64,000 nt of DNA from Tridacna crocea (GCA_943736015.1 OX031065.1:50012992-50076991), one strand, 5' to 3'; shown: positions 34,928 through 46,467, counted from the stretch's first letter. Made by a program: numbers and translations. The notes: generated by a model from the sequence alone, not told the origin.

Positions 34928-35085
34928 GCGTATCTTCAAGTCCATTCCGGTCCGTTCCGATGTCCATTCCGATCTTTTTCGGTCCATTCCGGTGTCCATT
35001 CCGGTCTGTTCCGATCCATTCCAGTCATACCGATCCGTTCCAGTCCATTCCGGTATCTATTTCGGTCTGTTCCGGTATTTCCATA
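34928..35085 (+). repeat. (TCCRTTCCGG)n-like minisatellite
   Basis: About 15 imperfect 10-11 bp units (CCATTCCGGT, CTGTTCCGAT) ending about 25 bp before the SLC7A6OS ATG. The unit resembles the marker of the adjacent satellite. Confidence 0.85.
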
Positions 35086-35109
35086 CACTGATGAAAAACC
35101 TCATCCAAC

Positions 35110-35268
35110 ATGGCCGCTATCGTCCGAATAAAACGGCGAAGGAATGAAGATCCCCAAGATTTACTTTTAATCTCTTGTAAAAAGCCTAAACCAGACACTG
35201 ACCGTAACACAGATACAGACTTGAAACAAAAAACGCTTTTTAAGTTTGCGGGTACTGTGAATTCAAAG
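35110..35268 (+). CDS. SLC7A6OS: SLC7A6OS exon 1
   Basis: 53 codons from ATG to ...TVNSK, phase 0, donor GTGAAT. VRIKRRR and the LLLISCKK stretch align with VLRVKRKR...LVLACK of the human protein. The ATG lies about 25 bp after a short tandem-repeat tract. Confidence 0.88.
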
Positions 35269-38200
35269 GTGAATATGTTTTGTCATGTAATTTCGCGACG
35301 ATACAAAGTCAAAAAAGAAAAGATACTCTCTTTGCGGTTGTATCGTACAACTTCATATTCCACACAATACCATACAAAATGAATGTTTCTATAATGAGGA
35401 TTTCATTTATGGACAAGTATGCTGAAGTTAAGAAGAAACGATGTCTTTTTACCGTTACAAATCTATTGAAATCTAGTAGAGAGTTACCTTCAGTCTGAAG
35501 GTCTGCTCCGATGCTATTTTTGTTTCAGGTCTCTGCAGGCCTTCATATCAGCCCTCTTTAAACACTTCTGGAATTAATATGATTTCACCCACAACTCTTC
35601 GAACGGCTCTATGCGACAAAGTTTCCAGTGACAGCTAATGAAATGGGCATGGATCGTTAGATAAATGATTAATCTGTAAGAGCACACAAAAGATGCTGCA
35701 AAATACCAATTAAATCAATGGGAATTTACCTTTTTTCCCAACGTAAATAAATCCAGCGTAATTTGTAAACAACTAACACGGCGACTTCCGTTAGTCAGGA
35801 ATGCGCACTCAACGGAATTTGAACTTTGAACAGTCTGGTTCTCTAACCCTATACAGACAAGTTCGATCAAAGTCCGTTTGTTTACAGCAAAATTCTCAAC
35901 TAAACCATCCTGTGGCGTGTCAGAGATACTGCGATTTCTGCCGAGACATGCACATTGGTAAGATCACCATGTTTTGATTTCCGGTGAAGTAGGTCAACGG
36001 TTATTTACATTGAAAAGTACAGATTTGTACGAAGGTAAGAGTTGGATATTAACTAACACCAGTTTTTTTGTAAAGATTAATCATTTATCTAACGATCCAT
36101 TTTTTTGTATGACCTTAAACATTATTTTTTTATTTTTAGTAAGAATTTTTTGTGTCTAGCTCTGTTTTTGTTTTTTAAATACTAGGGGTGCAGAATTCCT
36201 ATGCTCAACTTGTCTAACTTGTGACTTTCTGCCTGGCAGCAGACAAGTAGAATTTTTCCAGAGCATTTGCATGAGCAAGTGAATTTTGGAGCCATACATA
36301 ATAAAGAAATGCCATATTTATATCTGTGGCGATCTTCAAAACCCTGTGGTAGAAAACATAGTTGGAAAAGGAGAAAATGTAGGTTACTTTTCTTTTAATG
36401 CTGTTAACCCATTACCACACAATCCCTACTTTTGACGCCCCTGAGAAAGAAGCCTTTTGAAAACACTGTGGGAAAAGGAGAAAATGCTGGTAACCAGCAT
36501 TTTCTCCTTTTCCCACAGTGTTTTCTACCCTTCCCAGAACAAGTTTCTATTTTTCAGTCACCTTTATTTTGTCGTCTGCAAATGCTTTCGATTTGGACCA
36601 GTCCAAAATTTTCTCGTATGGTAATGGGTTAAATACATGGTTGTGTGGTAGAGGGTTAAGTAGAACTCAATCCCAGAGTACTGGTTAGATGGTAACATCT
36701 CCTATTGGTAACATCTCCTTTTTGCTGGTTATTTGGTATCTTTTCCTTTTTGCCACCATGCATTTTACCCTTTCACACACAATTCCAATCTTTTGATTTA
36801 GATCCACTTTCCCATCTGCAAGTACTTCCAATAAGAGCAAGCCAAACAGTTTGTTTGTTTCATAAAAATTCAATATATGTGTCTGTATTAATCCAGGATG
36901 AGGCAGTATCTAAACCTGTCCGAGAAGCCATACGAAAGCAAAAACTAGAGAAAGAGTTCAAGCAACACCAGGTGAACTTGTACGGAGAGTTACGTCAGCA
37001 AACCAGGCAGGAGCACAGACAAGTGGGTCTTCTTTTGTCAGTCTAATTTCATTTATAATGGAAAGTAACTTTTTCCTAAGCAGCCTCTCCTCTGATGGAG
37101 AGAAATTTTGAATACATAGTTTGAGAAAGAAAAAAGCTGTTAATCAGCTGTTCTTTTTTTTTTCCATTTTGTTTTGGAACCCTTTAACTCTTGACCAAAC
37201 AACATATTTTATATTTAAATTATTGATGTCTCATTGGGTTTGGTTGCTTTACCAGGCAGTGCCAACTTTTGATGATCCTAAGAAAGAAGCCTTTGAAAAC
37301 ATGGTAAGAAAAGGAGAAAATGCTGGTACCCAGCATTTTCTCCTTTTCCCGCAACATTTTCTTTCCTCTTGGATACAAATTTCAAATTTTCAGTCACTTT
37401 TATTTTGACGTCTGCAAATTTATGCTTTCAACTTGGATCAGTCTTAAATTTTGTCGTTTGGTAAAGAGATAAAGCATTTAGACTGTGGCAAGACTTTAAA
37501 GCAGTCCAGATTTACGGCATGTACACATCAAAGGTTCAGGATACGAATCCTGTAATGACCAGGGTTAACCTTTGAAAGATATTATATAAACAATTCAAAC
37601 CTGCTTTGCTGTTGAGCTGGCGTTGATAGCAATGCAGTTTGGTGCATTTCTCTCCATGAGAGTTACCCTTTTATCAAATAACCAAATTTTAGTCTTGTCC
37701 ATATTTAAAGCATTTTGCAGATGAACTTTGTCTTTCATAAGGTAGAAAGCATTGTGAGAATAGGAGAAATTGCTGGTTACCAACATTTTCTCCTTTTCAC
37801 ACAATGTTTTCAGAAGGCTTTTTTCTCAGGGTTGTAAAAACAGGGATTGTATGGTAAAGGGTTAAACCTGCGTGATCCAGACATTTAATGAGAAAACAAG
37901 CCTTTGAAAATATTTTGGGTAAAGGAGTAAATGCTGGTCTTCTTTTCTTACAATGTTTTCTACTCTTCCAAAAACAAACATCGGCCTTCAGGTCATATTT
38001 GTTTTTGTCTTCTGCTAATGCTTTCAGTTTGAACTGATCTAAAATTTTGTTGTATGGTAAAGAGTTAATCCAGAGTGAAAGCCTTCTATCATTTGTTCTA
38101 ATTTCAGTTGACAAAGACAAGCAGGTACAAAGTCATATCGAGACATAGAGTTTTAAATCTTGATAGCCTGGATGAAATTGATGATAGCATTGAACAAGGA

Positions 38201-41200
38201 CAGACATCTCAGCCTAAGGAATTATCATCACTTACAGATGACCACAATGTCACAACTTGTAAAATAGGTGTGAAGAATACTGACCCACTAGAACAGACTG
38301 CAAGTAGCTGTACAAAGAGAAAAGAAAAAGACACTGTGGACAATAGTACGACAGGTGGAAAAGAACATAATAGTGCAACAGAAGCAGGAAGCTCTGTAAA
38401 AACATGTGACAAGACTCTAGTGAAGGAATGTAGTGAAAGTTCAAGACCAGATGCAGCAACATGTAATGAAATAGGACAGAAAATATACTGCCTACTTGAT
38501 GTAGAATCTGAAATGCCAACATACCAGTCTGTGGTGAGTTCATGCTGTGACTACTGTCACACCATGTCCTTTACAAAACTATCTCATGTTTTCACATCCT
38601 TGTGGAAGAAGCCCTTGGAAAACATTGTTGGAAAAGGAGTAAATCCTTGTAAGTAGTATTTTCTCCTTTTTCTACAATGTTTTTTTACCCTGTCAAATAC
38701 AGAAACCACACTTCCAGCAACAATTGGTGTCTGCAAATGTTTTAAATTTGGTCTAGTCCAAAATTTTGTGATGTGGTAAAGAATTAATTGTATACCAGAC
38801 TACAATCTTTAACTCTTTAACTCATTACTACACGACAAAATTTTAGGTTTGTCCAAATCGAAAGCATTTGTAGTCAACAAAATAAAAGTGACTAAAAATT
38901 TAAAATTTGTTTTGTGAAGGGTAGAAAAGGGTAGAAGGTTACCAGCATTTTCTCCTTTTCCCACAATGTTTTCTAAAGCCTTCTTCTCTGGGTCGTTAAA
39001 AGTTGAGATTGTGTGGTATTGGGTTGATAGACATGTCCCAATTGAAAGCATTTACAGACGATAGTTTAAATGCAGCTCAAAAGATGGATTTTCTCTAGGA
39101 TAAGAGTAGAAAACATTGTGGGAAAAGGAGAAAATGCTGATTCCCAACATTTTCTCCTTTTTCCACGTTGTTTTCTAACGGCCTCTTTCTTAGGGTGGTT
39201 AAAACTTGTCATTGTGTGGTAAAGGGTTAAAGATTTGTCCAAACAACAAATCAAATATGCATAAAAAGATGGGATTCATTTTTGATAGCTAAAGACAAAA
39301 ATGTGGCTGAAGGAAAAAATGTTAGTCACTAGCATTTAATTCCATTTTGTTCTGCTTTCAGATAAGGTCTTCTTTAGTGTTGTGAAAACGTGGGATTGTT
39401 TTTATAGGGTTAAGCAATAATTGTACAAACTCAACTTTTTACTTTCCAGTTACAGTAAACTTTTGAACACATTGATGGAAAAGAAGCAATTGCTTGTTAC
39501 AAGTGGTTGCTTCTTTTCTAACAATGTCTCATGTTTGATCATAGTTGTCCCCTTTACCTTCCAATATTTCTGGTTTAAATGTCAGAGTAACATATGTGAG
39601 TTGGTAGGCAAAGATTTTTGGTCAAAGGAGTGACAGTAATTTATAAAAGAGTACATAGTATATTTCTTTATTTGAGACTAGTAGAACCAGTGCCAGAGTG
39701 TTTACATTGTTAAAACCAAGATTTCTTCAGATTTATGAACTTTAGGGCAATTGGTCGTCTCGTTTAGTACATGTATCAATTGTAGAATTTAGAAATACAT
39801 TAGTAGTAGACATGGAGATCTTAATGTTCATTCCAGATAAACCAATCCACAACAGATCAGATCACATGCAACTCACAGCCAATGAGAAAAGAGCTTGTGT
39901 CAGAAAGAGGCTCAGATGAAGACTATGTGTACGATCTATACTTTGTGAACAATCGTGACTTTGACTTCAGGCTACTAGAAAGGGATCTTACATTTGAAGC
40001 ATACTCAGAAAATTATCTTTACACTGGAGGCCTATCAGATAATGAAGATGATTTTGTTTATGATGATGAAGATGATGAGAATGATGAGAATAACTGGAGA
40101 AATGATTACCCTGATGAAGATCCAGAATACTATGAACACATTGATGATGATGCGGAGTATGGAGAAGGTATCACTATTAACTCTTTACCAAACATCAAGA
40201 TTTTGGACTAGCCCAAATTGAAAGCAATTGCACACAACAAAATATATGTGAATCAAACATTGAAAATTGATTTGGAAAGGGTGGAAAACATTGTGGGAAA
40301 AGTAACCAGCATTTTCTCCTTTTCCCACAATGCTTTCAAAAGCTTCTGCCTCAGGGTAGTCAAAAGTCGTCTTCGTATGGTAAAGGGTTGAGAAACCATT
40401 GTCATCTGTAGTTGCTTTCCATTTTTAACTGTCCAGAATTTGCCATTCGTTACAGAGTTCAAGTGGATATTGTCAATCAATTTGATTTTCCTTTGAATTG
40501 ATAGATATGCACTTAATTTTGTAAACCAAGAAAAAGGAATCAGATTTTTAGGACAATGTTTTGTCCCCTTACCAGATGATAAAATTTAATTAGGCTTACC
40601 CAAATTTAAAACCCTTCCAGCAGACAAATTAAGTATGGGTCAGGGGAAGGGATTTTATCTGAAAGGTAGAAAACAAAAAGGGGAAAAGGGACAAGGCTGG
40701 TAACCAACATTTTAATATCCTTTTTTCACAATGCTTTCAAAAGCCTTATCCATGAGTGTGATTGATAATCAGGATTTCCCAAACAACAAACTTTTGGACA
40801 TGACCAAATTGAAAGCATTTGCAGACAACAATTCAACTCTTGCTGAAAAGATGATTTCTGTCTATGATAAGGTAGAAAACATTGTGGGAAAAGGAGAAAA
40901 TGCTGGTTACCAGCATTTTCTCCTTTTCCCACAATGTTTTCAAAAGGCTACTATTCCAGACCCGTAAAAACCAGGGATTGTTTGGGAAAGGGTTAACTCT
41001 TTACCTAACGACAAAATTTTAGACTGGTCCAAATTGAAAGCATTTTAAAGAGGACAAAATACAAATGACTAAAGAATTGAAATTTGTTTTAGGAAGGGAA
41101 GGGAAGAAAACCTTGTGGGAAAAGGAGAAAATGCTGGATAGCAGCATTTTCTCCTTTTCCCACAATGTTTTCAAAAGACTTCTTTCACAGGGGTGTGAAA

Positions 41201-43516
41201 AGTTGGGATTGTGTGGTGAAGGGTTAAGCAGATATAGTTGTTGGTGGCATAAAAGAAAAAGAATCATGGAAATTTTATTTCTGTTTGTCTGGATGCCTTA
41301 GACGGTCATTGAAAAGGGGCAGGGCTGGTAATCCAGAAGTTGTTGGTTTGAATCTGTGTTTGTCCAGACTTTGGCCTGAGATAGATTTCAATCATTGTTA
41401 CAGGGCTCATTCCTCTTAAGTCATTACCAAATGACAACATTTTAGGTTTGTCCAAATCAAAAGCATTTGCAGACGACAAAGTAAAAGTGACTGAAAGTTT
41501 GAAATTTGTTAAGTGAAGGGTAGAAAACATTTTTGGGAAAAGGAGAAAATGCTGGTTACCAGCATTTTCTCCTTTTCCCACAATGTTTTCTAAAGGCTTC
41601 TATCTCAGGTTCATCAAAAGTAGGGATTATGTGATAATGGGTTAATCCTTGCCACACAATGCCAAATTTTAACGACCCTGAGAAAGAATCCTTTTTAAAA
41701 CATTATAGGAAAAGGAGAAAATACTAGTGATCAGGATTTTCTCCATTCCCTACAATGTTTTCTCTCCTTCCTAAGTGAAATTACAAATTTTGAGCCACAC
41801 TTATTTTGTCGTCTGCAACTGCTTTCAATTTGGACAAGTCTACAAATTTGTCATTTGGTATAGAGTTAAACTGCAAGACTTTGTAAAGCAGACAGAATGT
41901 TGACCATGCATAGAACCGGCAAAAAATAAATTACAGGAACTCATTGACAGGTATATCAGTTGATGCCACATAACTAAAATTCAGCTGAAAACATTTAAAA
42001 ACCAACAAACATTGATACCAATTTGCGCAAAAAAAGTTAATATCGAGCCCTGTCATAAATATAACCATAGTAGAAGTGGTAATACATGTACCTGAATGTT
42101 AATAAGAGAGTGAAAGACCATGACATCATCAGGCCTTGGGAGATAAATGCCTTTTGTTGAATGCCTTTGGTGTACTTTTAACACATGTATGTGTTACATT
42201 TGTATAGCAGCAGGGTTCTTCATTTTGGAACATCTTAATCCTTTTACAAAGGATCTCCGTTTTTTGCGACCCCGAGATAGAAGCCTTTGGAAAACAATGT
42301 GGGAAAAGGAGAAAATGCTGGTAACCAGCATTTTCTCCTGTTCCCACAATGTTTTCTATCATCCTGGAAACAAATATCAATTTTTACATGTACATATATT
42401 TTGTTGTCTGCAAATGCTTTCATATTGCATAACCCTAAGGGTTTAAAAGGAGAAAATTCTACTCTTATTCAGCACGTTCTCCATTTTCAACAATATTTTC
42501 CTAGCTCATCTAGTAAGGTTTACACCCATTTCAGGTTTCCAGGAAGTGAATGCCTTTGAGAGTGGTCAGGACAACCAGTTGGCTGAGTGGATGTCATGGA
42601 GATGTAATATAGGTACAGTATTTAAATCTTTACCAAATGACGAAATTTTAGATTGGTCCAAATTGCAAAGTAATGCGACTCTTAGATAGAAATTTGTTTT
42701 GGGAAGGGTAGAAAACACCCACATTTCCCCTTTACCCACAATGGTTTCAAAAGTTGTTTTTTTCAGTGGTTCTTTCAAGTCGGTATTTTGTGATAAATGG
42801 TTAAAGTAATTAATTTTAGAGGCTATTGTTTACTAATAAAAAATATTCTGTTTTTCCAATTCAAATTTCGAAATTCATGTGTATTCAGATTGTTTGATGA
42901 TATCTGCATGGTTGAAGCATTTGCAGACAACAGAATTAATGTGACTCATAAACTGAAATTTGTATTTGGATGGGAAGAAAACATTGTGGGAAAAGGTGAA
43001 AATGCTGGTTACCTGCATTTTCTCCTTTTCCCACAAAGTTTTTAGAAGGCTTCTTTGTCAGGGTGTTCTTTGTCACGTGTGGTGTCCATGGTTGTGAGGT
43101 AGAGCGTTGGCCTCATAACCTAAGGGTCCCAAGTTCGATACCTGGAAGCGGGTGTCAACTTTGGGATTTTTCATTTGCCCACACATTCGGCGCAAGTACT
43201 GGTGTAGTTTCCAGGAAGCAGAATCGAGAGAGATTAGTTTAAGTTGTAAGAACTTGTTTCTCTTTCGATGTAAAATAAATATGTTTAAACTAAAGAGTCG
43301 TGAAAAGCAGGGACTGTTTGGGAAAGGGTTAAACTTGCCAATGACATGAATATTTTCCTCGTTGTTGCAGAGGACGACAATGAGCTTTCAAGTGATGAAG
43401 ATGCGGTAGAAAGATACGAGGCAGGACCGAGAAGTTTGGATGCTTACTACAGATATGTGCGTGAACTTGCAGACAATGCTGAGTCAGATAGCGAAACAGA
43501 CTTGCCATATTTATGA
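35110..43516 (+). CDS. SLC7A6OS: SLC7A6OS / Iwr1-like RNA polymerase II nuclear-localisation protein, 6 coding exons
   Basis: Exons 35110-35268, 36897-37022, 38108-38533, 39837-40167, 42535-42612, 43371-43516; 1266 nt, 421 residues plus stop, all phases consistent. The yeast homologue Iwr1 binds assembled RNA polymerase II and directs its import; the animal protein is named SLC7A6OS for its genomic position, not for transport. Seen: basic N terminus AAIVRIKRRRNEDP; RYKVISRHR after exon 2; the Iwr1 core DEDYVYDLYF (about residues 264-273); and the very acidic block YDDEDDENDENNWRNDYPDE (about 312-331), which closely matches the human protein. The exon 3 region is a poorly conserved Ser/Thr/Glu-rich linker, which helps explain 421 residues against 309 in human. 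Every intron holds at least one TTAA-MITE. Exon 2 could instead end at CAG|GTGAAC (36970); the longer form fits the family better. Confidence 0.93.
35269..36403. other. SLC7A6OS intron 1
   Basis: No recognised element besides an eroded MITE stem near 36350-36385. Confidence 0.4.
36404..36632 (+). mobile_element. TTAA-MITE A, ACTGTG subtype
   Basis: Stem GAAAACACTGTGGG / CCCACAGTGTTTTC; both termini perfect. Confidence 0.92.
36897..37022 (+). CDS. SLC7A6OS: SLC7A6OS exon 2
   Basis: 42 codons, DEAVSKPVREAIRKQ... to ...RQEHRQ, a basic helical segment. Acceptor TTAATCCAG, donor GTGGGT. A stronger alternative donor (CAG|GTGAAC) would remove the last 17 codons without changing frame. Confidence 0.82.
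37246..37473 (+). mobile_element. TTAA-MITE A, termini mutated
   Basis: Hairpin with apex GGTACCCAGC; end GGTAAAGAGATAA. SLC7A6OS intron 2. Confidence 0.75.
37662..37865 (-). mobile_element. TTAA-MITE A
   Basis: Right TTAA shared with the next copy. Confidence 0.8.
37862..38068 (+). mobile_element. TTAA-MITE A, abutting, first stem arm shortened
   Basis: Ends 40 nt before SLC7A6OS exon 3. Confidence 0.78.
38108..38533 (+). CDS. SLC7A6OS: SLC7A6OS exon 3
   Basis: 142 codons starting LTKTSRYKVISRHRVLNLDS, then a Ser/Thr/Glu-rich linker ending QSV at a GTGAGT donor. The open frame continues past the donor into a MITE (38557-38787), which is intron, not protein. Confidence 0.9.
38557..38787 (+). 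mobile_element. TTAA-MITE A
   Basis: Begins about 23 nt after exon 3; end GTAAAGAATTAA. Confidence 0.72.
38817..39026 (-). mobile_element. TTAA-MITE A, one stem arm deleted
   Basis: TTAACTCATTACT left; right end mutated to TTGA, from which the next copy starts. Confidence 0.78.
39026..39230 (-). mobile_element. TTAA-MITE A
   Basis: GTAAAGGGTTAA right end; left TTAA lost. Confidence 0.75.
39240..39530. repeat. Two decayed MITE hairpins
   Basis: One ends AGGGTTAA at 39413; another centres on GAAGCAATTGCTTGTTACAAG near 39500. Confidence 0.5.
39837..40167 (+). CDS. SLC7A6OS: SLC7A6OS exon 4 (Iwr1 core and acidic block)
   Basis: Encodes INQSTTDQ..., DEDYVYDLYFVNN and the Asp/Glu-rich ENNWRND run; ends in phase 1 at G|GTATCA. 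The TTAA of a MITE begins 10 nt after the last exon base. Confidence 0.93.
40177..40391 (-). mobile_element. TTAA-MITE A at the exon 4 donor
   Basis: TTAACTCTTTACC begins 10 nt after SLC7A6OS exon 4; first stem arm shortened; right end TTGA. Confidence 0.82.
40566..40770 (-). mobile_element. TTAA-MITE A, decayed
   Basis: Flank ATGATAAAATTTAATTAGGC and stem GAAAACAAAAAGGGGAAAAGG. Confidence 0.6.
40775..40996 (-). mobile_element. TTAA-MITE A
   Basis: Left TTAA lost; right TTAA shared with the next copy; perfect hairpin. Confidence 0.82.
40993..41227 (-). mobile_element. TTAA-MITE A, abutting
   Basis: TTAACTCTTTACC and GTGAAGGGTTAA. Confidence 0.87.
41300..41370 (+). repeat. tRNA-like SINE head remnant
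   Basis: GGTTTGAATCTG B-box-like motif after GGGCTGGTAATCCAGAAG. Confidence 0.35.
41416..41645 (-). mobile_element. TTAA-MITE A
   Basis: Right TTAA shared with the next copy. Confidence 0.88.
41642..41869 (+). mobile_element. TTAA-MITE A, abutting tail-to-head
   Basis: TTAATCCTTGCC left, GGTATAGAGTTAA right. Confidence 0.84.
42235..42446 (+). mobile_element. TTAA-MITE A
   Basis: TTAATCCTTTTAC left; eroded GGGTTTAAAA right. Confidence 0.8.
42535..42612 (+). CDS. SLC7A6OS: SLC7A6OS exon 5
   Basis: 26 codons, GFQEVNAFESGQDNQLAEW and on, phase 1 in and out, donor GTACAG. A MITE TTAA again begins 10 nt after the exon. A second in-frame AG 8-9 nt into the exon could serve as acceptor. Confidence 0.85.
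42622..42804 (-). mobile_element. TTAA-MITE A at the exon 5 donor
   Basis: TTAAATCTTTACC starts 10 nt after SLC7A6OS exon 5; first stem arm mostly deleted. Confidence 0.82.
42900..43332 (-). mobile_element. TTAA-MITE A interrupted by a SINE
   Basis: MITE sequence runs to about 43074 (GGCTTCTTTGTCAGGGTG) and resumes after the SINE (AGTCGTGAAAAGCAGGG ... GGGAAAGGGTTAA). Confidence 0.8.
43075..43285 (+). mobile_element. tRNA-derived SINE, family 1, copy 1
   Basis: tRNA-Met-like head GAGGTAGAGCGTTGGCCTCA with CAT at the anticodon place and B box AAGTTCGATAC; body GGGATTTTTCATTTGCCCAC; 3' end TCGATGTAAAATAAA. Nested inside a MITE. Confidence 0.82.
43371..43516 (+). CDS. SLC7A6OS: SLC7A6OS exon 6 (C terminus)
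   Basis: Starts after GTTGTTGCAG; encodes EDDNELSSDEDAVERYEAG ... DSETDLPYL and stop at 43514-43516. An acidic C terminus fits the family. Confidence 0.88.
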
Positions 43517-43584
43517 AGGACAAACTGGCCCTCTCATTCTGGAGTATTGTTGCTTTTTCCCCTCAAACTTCCTTTTTTGTCATT

Positions 43585-43590
43585 ATTAAA
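43585..43590 (+). terminator. Candidate SLC7A6OS poly(A) hexamer inside a MITE end
   Basis: ATTAAA about 70 nt after the stop. The TTAA within it is the left terminus of a family B MITE. No AATAAA occurs between the stop and this point. Confidence 0.35.
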
Positions 43591-43808
43591 CCTTTACCCC
43601 ATTAGGTATTATTATGTTATCTCTAATTGACCCTAAATAACAGCAAGGATGAAGCCATTTCTTATGTGTATATGACACTTTTTGATAGTGTAGAAAACAT
43701 TGTGGCAAAAGGTGAAATTGCTCATCACGAGCAATTTCACCTTTTGTCACAATGTTTTCCAAAGGCTCTGACAAGCAATGCGTAGAGATGAGTATCAGTA
43801 AAGGGTTA
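43586..43808 (-). mobile_element. TTAA-MITE B in the SLC7A6OS 3' region
   Basis: Intact hairpin; TTAA ends. Confidence 0.87.
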
Positions 43809-43881
43809 ACAAAGTTCTGTATTTGAAAAGGGAAGTCATGTATATTGCCTTTTCACACACCAATCTTAGTTTTGAAAACAC

Positions 43882-44097
43882 TTAACTCTTTACCGAAGGA
43901 CAAAATTTAGCCCAGTCGAAATTGAAAGGATTAGCAGTTGACATAATAAAAGTGACTGAAAAATTAAAAATTTGTTTGGGGAAGGGTGGAAAACACTGTG
44001 GGAAAAGGAGAATTACCAGCATTTTCTCTTTAGTCCACATTGTTTTCAAAAGACTTTTCTGAGGGTCGTTGTCTAATAAAGAGTTAAGTCTTTACCA
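43882..44097 (-). mobile_element. TTAA-MITE A
   Basis: Stem GAAAACACTGTGGG; hairpin centre deleted; right TTAA shared. Confidence 0.8.
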
Positions 44098-44315
44098 AAT
44101 GACAAAGTTTTGGACATGTCCTAATTAAAAGTAATTGTAGACAACAAATTAAAAGTGGCTCATTGCACTACAAATAAAATGTGGTGCCAAAGTTGTCCAT
44201 GGTAGGGAAGAAAACACTGTGGGAAAAGGGGGAAATGTATTGTTTTCCAACAATGTTTTCAAAAGCCTTCCTTCTTAGGGTACTTAAAAGTTGTGATAGT
44301 GTGATAAAGATTTAA
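44094..44315 (-). mobile_element. TTAA-MITE A, abutting, hairpin shortened
   Basis: TTAAGTCTTTACC left, GATAAAGATTTAA right; remnant of a further copy follows to about 44400. Confidence 0.78.
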
Positions 44316-44522
44316 GAAAAAGGCTTTTGAAAACAAAGTGGATAAACGAGCTAATGCTGGTAACCGGCATTCTTGCCTTTTGTCAATAAACTCACCCTCT
44401 TATTCTTGACTTCTGTTTTGCTTTGTCATCTCACAGAGACTCAGGTCTTTACCATCATCAACATAACTTTATAATTTAACAGGAATTTTACATGATTTTA
44501 ACCCGTTCAGTTATATTGATCC

Positions 44523-44751
44523 TTAACCCGTTACCCCATAAGTCATTTCTATGGTGTCTTTAATTGACACTAAATAACAGCAAGGATGAAGCCGTTTCAT
44601 ATGTGTATATGACACCTTTAGATAGCATAGAAAACATTGTGACAAATGGTGAAATTGCTCGTCACTAGCAATTTCACCTTTTGCCACAATGTTTTCCAAA
44701 GGCTCCTGCAAGCAATGCGTAGAAATGAGTATCTATGGAGTAAAGGGTTAA
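44523..44751 (-). mobile_element. TTAA-MITE B
   Basis: TTAACCCGTTACCCC and GGAGTAAAGGGTTAA; intact. Confidence 0.88.
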
Positions 44752-46460
44752 GAAGAATGGTTTTGTAAACTGTGTTAGTGACCAAGTGAATGCTAGTAAC
44801 AAGTATTACCAGCATCAACTCCTTGTTATATGCCCAAAGGATCTACATGTATTATGTTATAGCCCTTGCCCTCTGTCTGTATTTCCATCTGACTGTTAAC
44901 AATTTCTTGTGTGTGCATCTCCTACAGGTTCTATTGGAATAACTTGTAACTTACCACAATGAATCTCTTTCATGTGGTTCTTAAGCTTAGATCTCTGTAG
45001 GTATTCTAGATTTTAACCAGTTTCACAAACAAGCCCCATTGGGCGTATATGGGTCACTCTGCGAAACTCTTGTTAATTTAGTTTTTGTTATTCAGTGGAA
45101 AATAGCCACAAAACTTATTTTTGGGCAAGGACAGACATAGACATTGGATTGTAATACAACTTTATCATATTGCGCAATAAATGAAAATAAAGCAAAGAAT
45201 CAAAGGACTGAAAGTCCTGAAAGCGGATTTGTTGAACGGTTTCAAGCTATGATTTTATGAAAGAAAATTAAAATCTTTTATGAGTTTTATCACATGTAAT
45301 ACATGTAGATCTATGAAATATAAACAATACATGTAAATAGACTGAGCAAGGACAATGATAGTCGAAGCTGTTCTACCAAGTGTGCTGTACAGCAACTTTT
45401 ATTTTATTACTGTTTTAGAGCTTTATTTTGATTGGAAGTATACAGTGTTTGAAAATAAAAAAATTGGAGTTGTGGTGCACTAGCAAAAACTTGAAGTAGA
45501 ATGGTAAATGTGCAAACATGCAGTCACATAAAAGATGTGGTTTAGATTAAATCTATAACATTGTACGATCTTGATAAAAGAATATTTTTTCAAGGCTAAC
45601 ATTAGCATAAACAGAAGAAGTTTTAGAGATAATTATGGCTCTATATAAACGATCTGTCTAATTTACACTTGTTTATTTCATCAGAAATCTAAGCTCTTCC
45701 TTAAACTTTCAAAATCATTCAAACATTTAACATTTTTTTAGCAGAACGGTGTAGTGTAGCTACATGTAAACATACCCGAAAATACAAACATGTTGAAAAT
45801 AAACCAAGATGTATTTACATAAGTAAATATTACCTATTTGACAAATAGATAAAACACTTCAGTTATTGTTGAGTAAGATAAAAAAAAAAAAACTAGAAAA
45901 TACGACAGTTTTTGCCTCAAGGACAAATTATCATGATAACTCTGTAAAAACAAAGTATTAGGGTCTACAATTGTCGATCAGTTTTAGCAAACATACACAA
46001 ACTTGATCAAAGAGTGCAATAAATGCTTAACATTAACTTTCACATGTGTGCAATATGAATTTTTTACACCATAATTATTGTTGAACGAACTCTTGACATG
46101 AGGACAAAATTTTTGCCTGTCCCAAATTAAAACCAACTATTCAGATTTTCATACTCTGGCCAAACTAAAAAATGACTTGTCACTAGTTTGTATTTGTAAA
46201 GGTTAGAAAATTACAGAAAAAAAAAAAAGAAATACTGATGTCTTGTTTTCCAACAATGTTTACATGATCCCTTCTACATAGGACTCATAAAACACAGGAA
46301 TCATTGCCTGTTAAAAGGCTAAAAAAAGGAAAATCCTCAAATTCTCCCAATTTAACTTTGTTTGACACAAAATTCATGGGTCAAATACTGGTCACGTTTG
46401 GATAAACCATAAGGCATTCCATCCAAATACTGATTATTATATATATATATCTGTAACAGT
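44752..46460. other. Intergenic, nearly empty
   Basis: AT-rich with no coding or repeat signal except a decayed MITE near 46090-46320. Confidence 0.45.
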
Positions 46461-46467
46461 TCTGCTA

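Noticed and set aside
38534..38656. C-terminal extension of SLC7A6OS exon 3 frame
   Set aside because: It continues past a GTGAGT donor into a MITE; the next exon joins in frame and carries the conserved Iwr1 core.
39994..40221. Met/Ile-rich frame overlapping exon 4
   Set aside because: Plus-one shadow of the Asp/Glu-rich block, GATGAT read as ATG.
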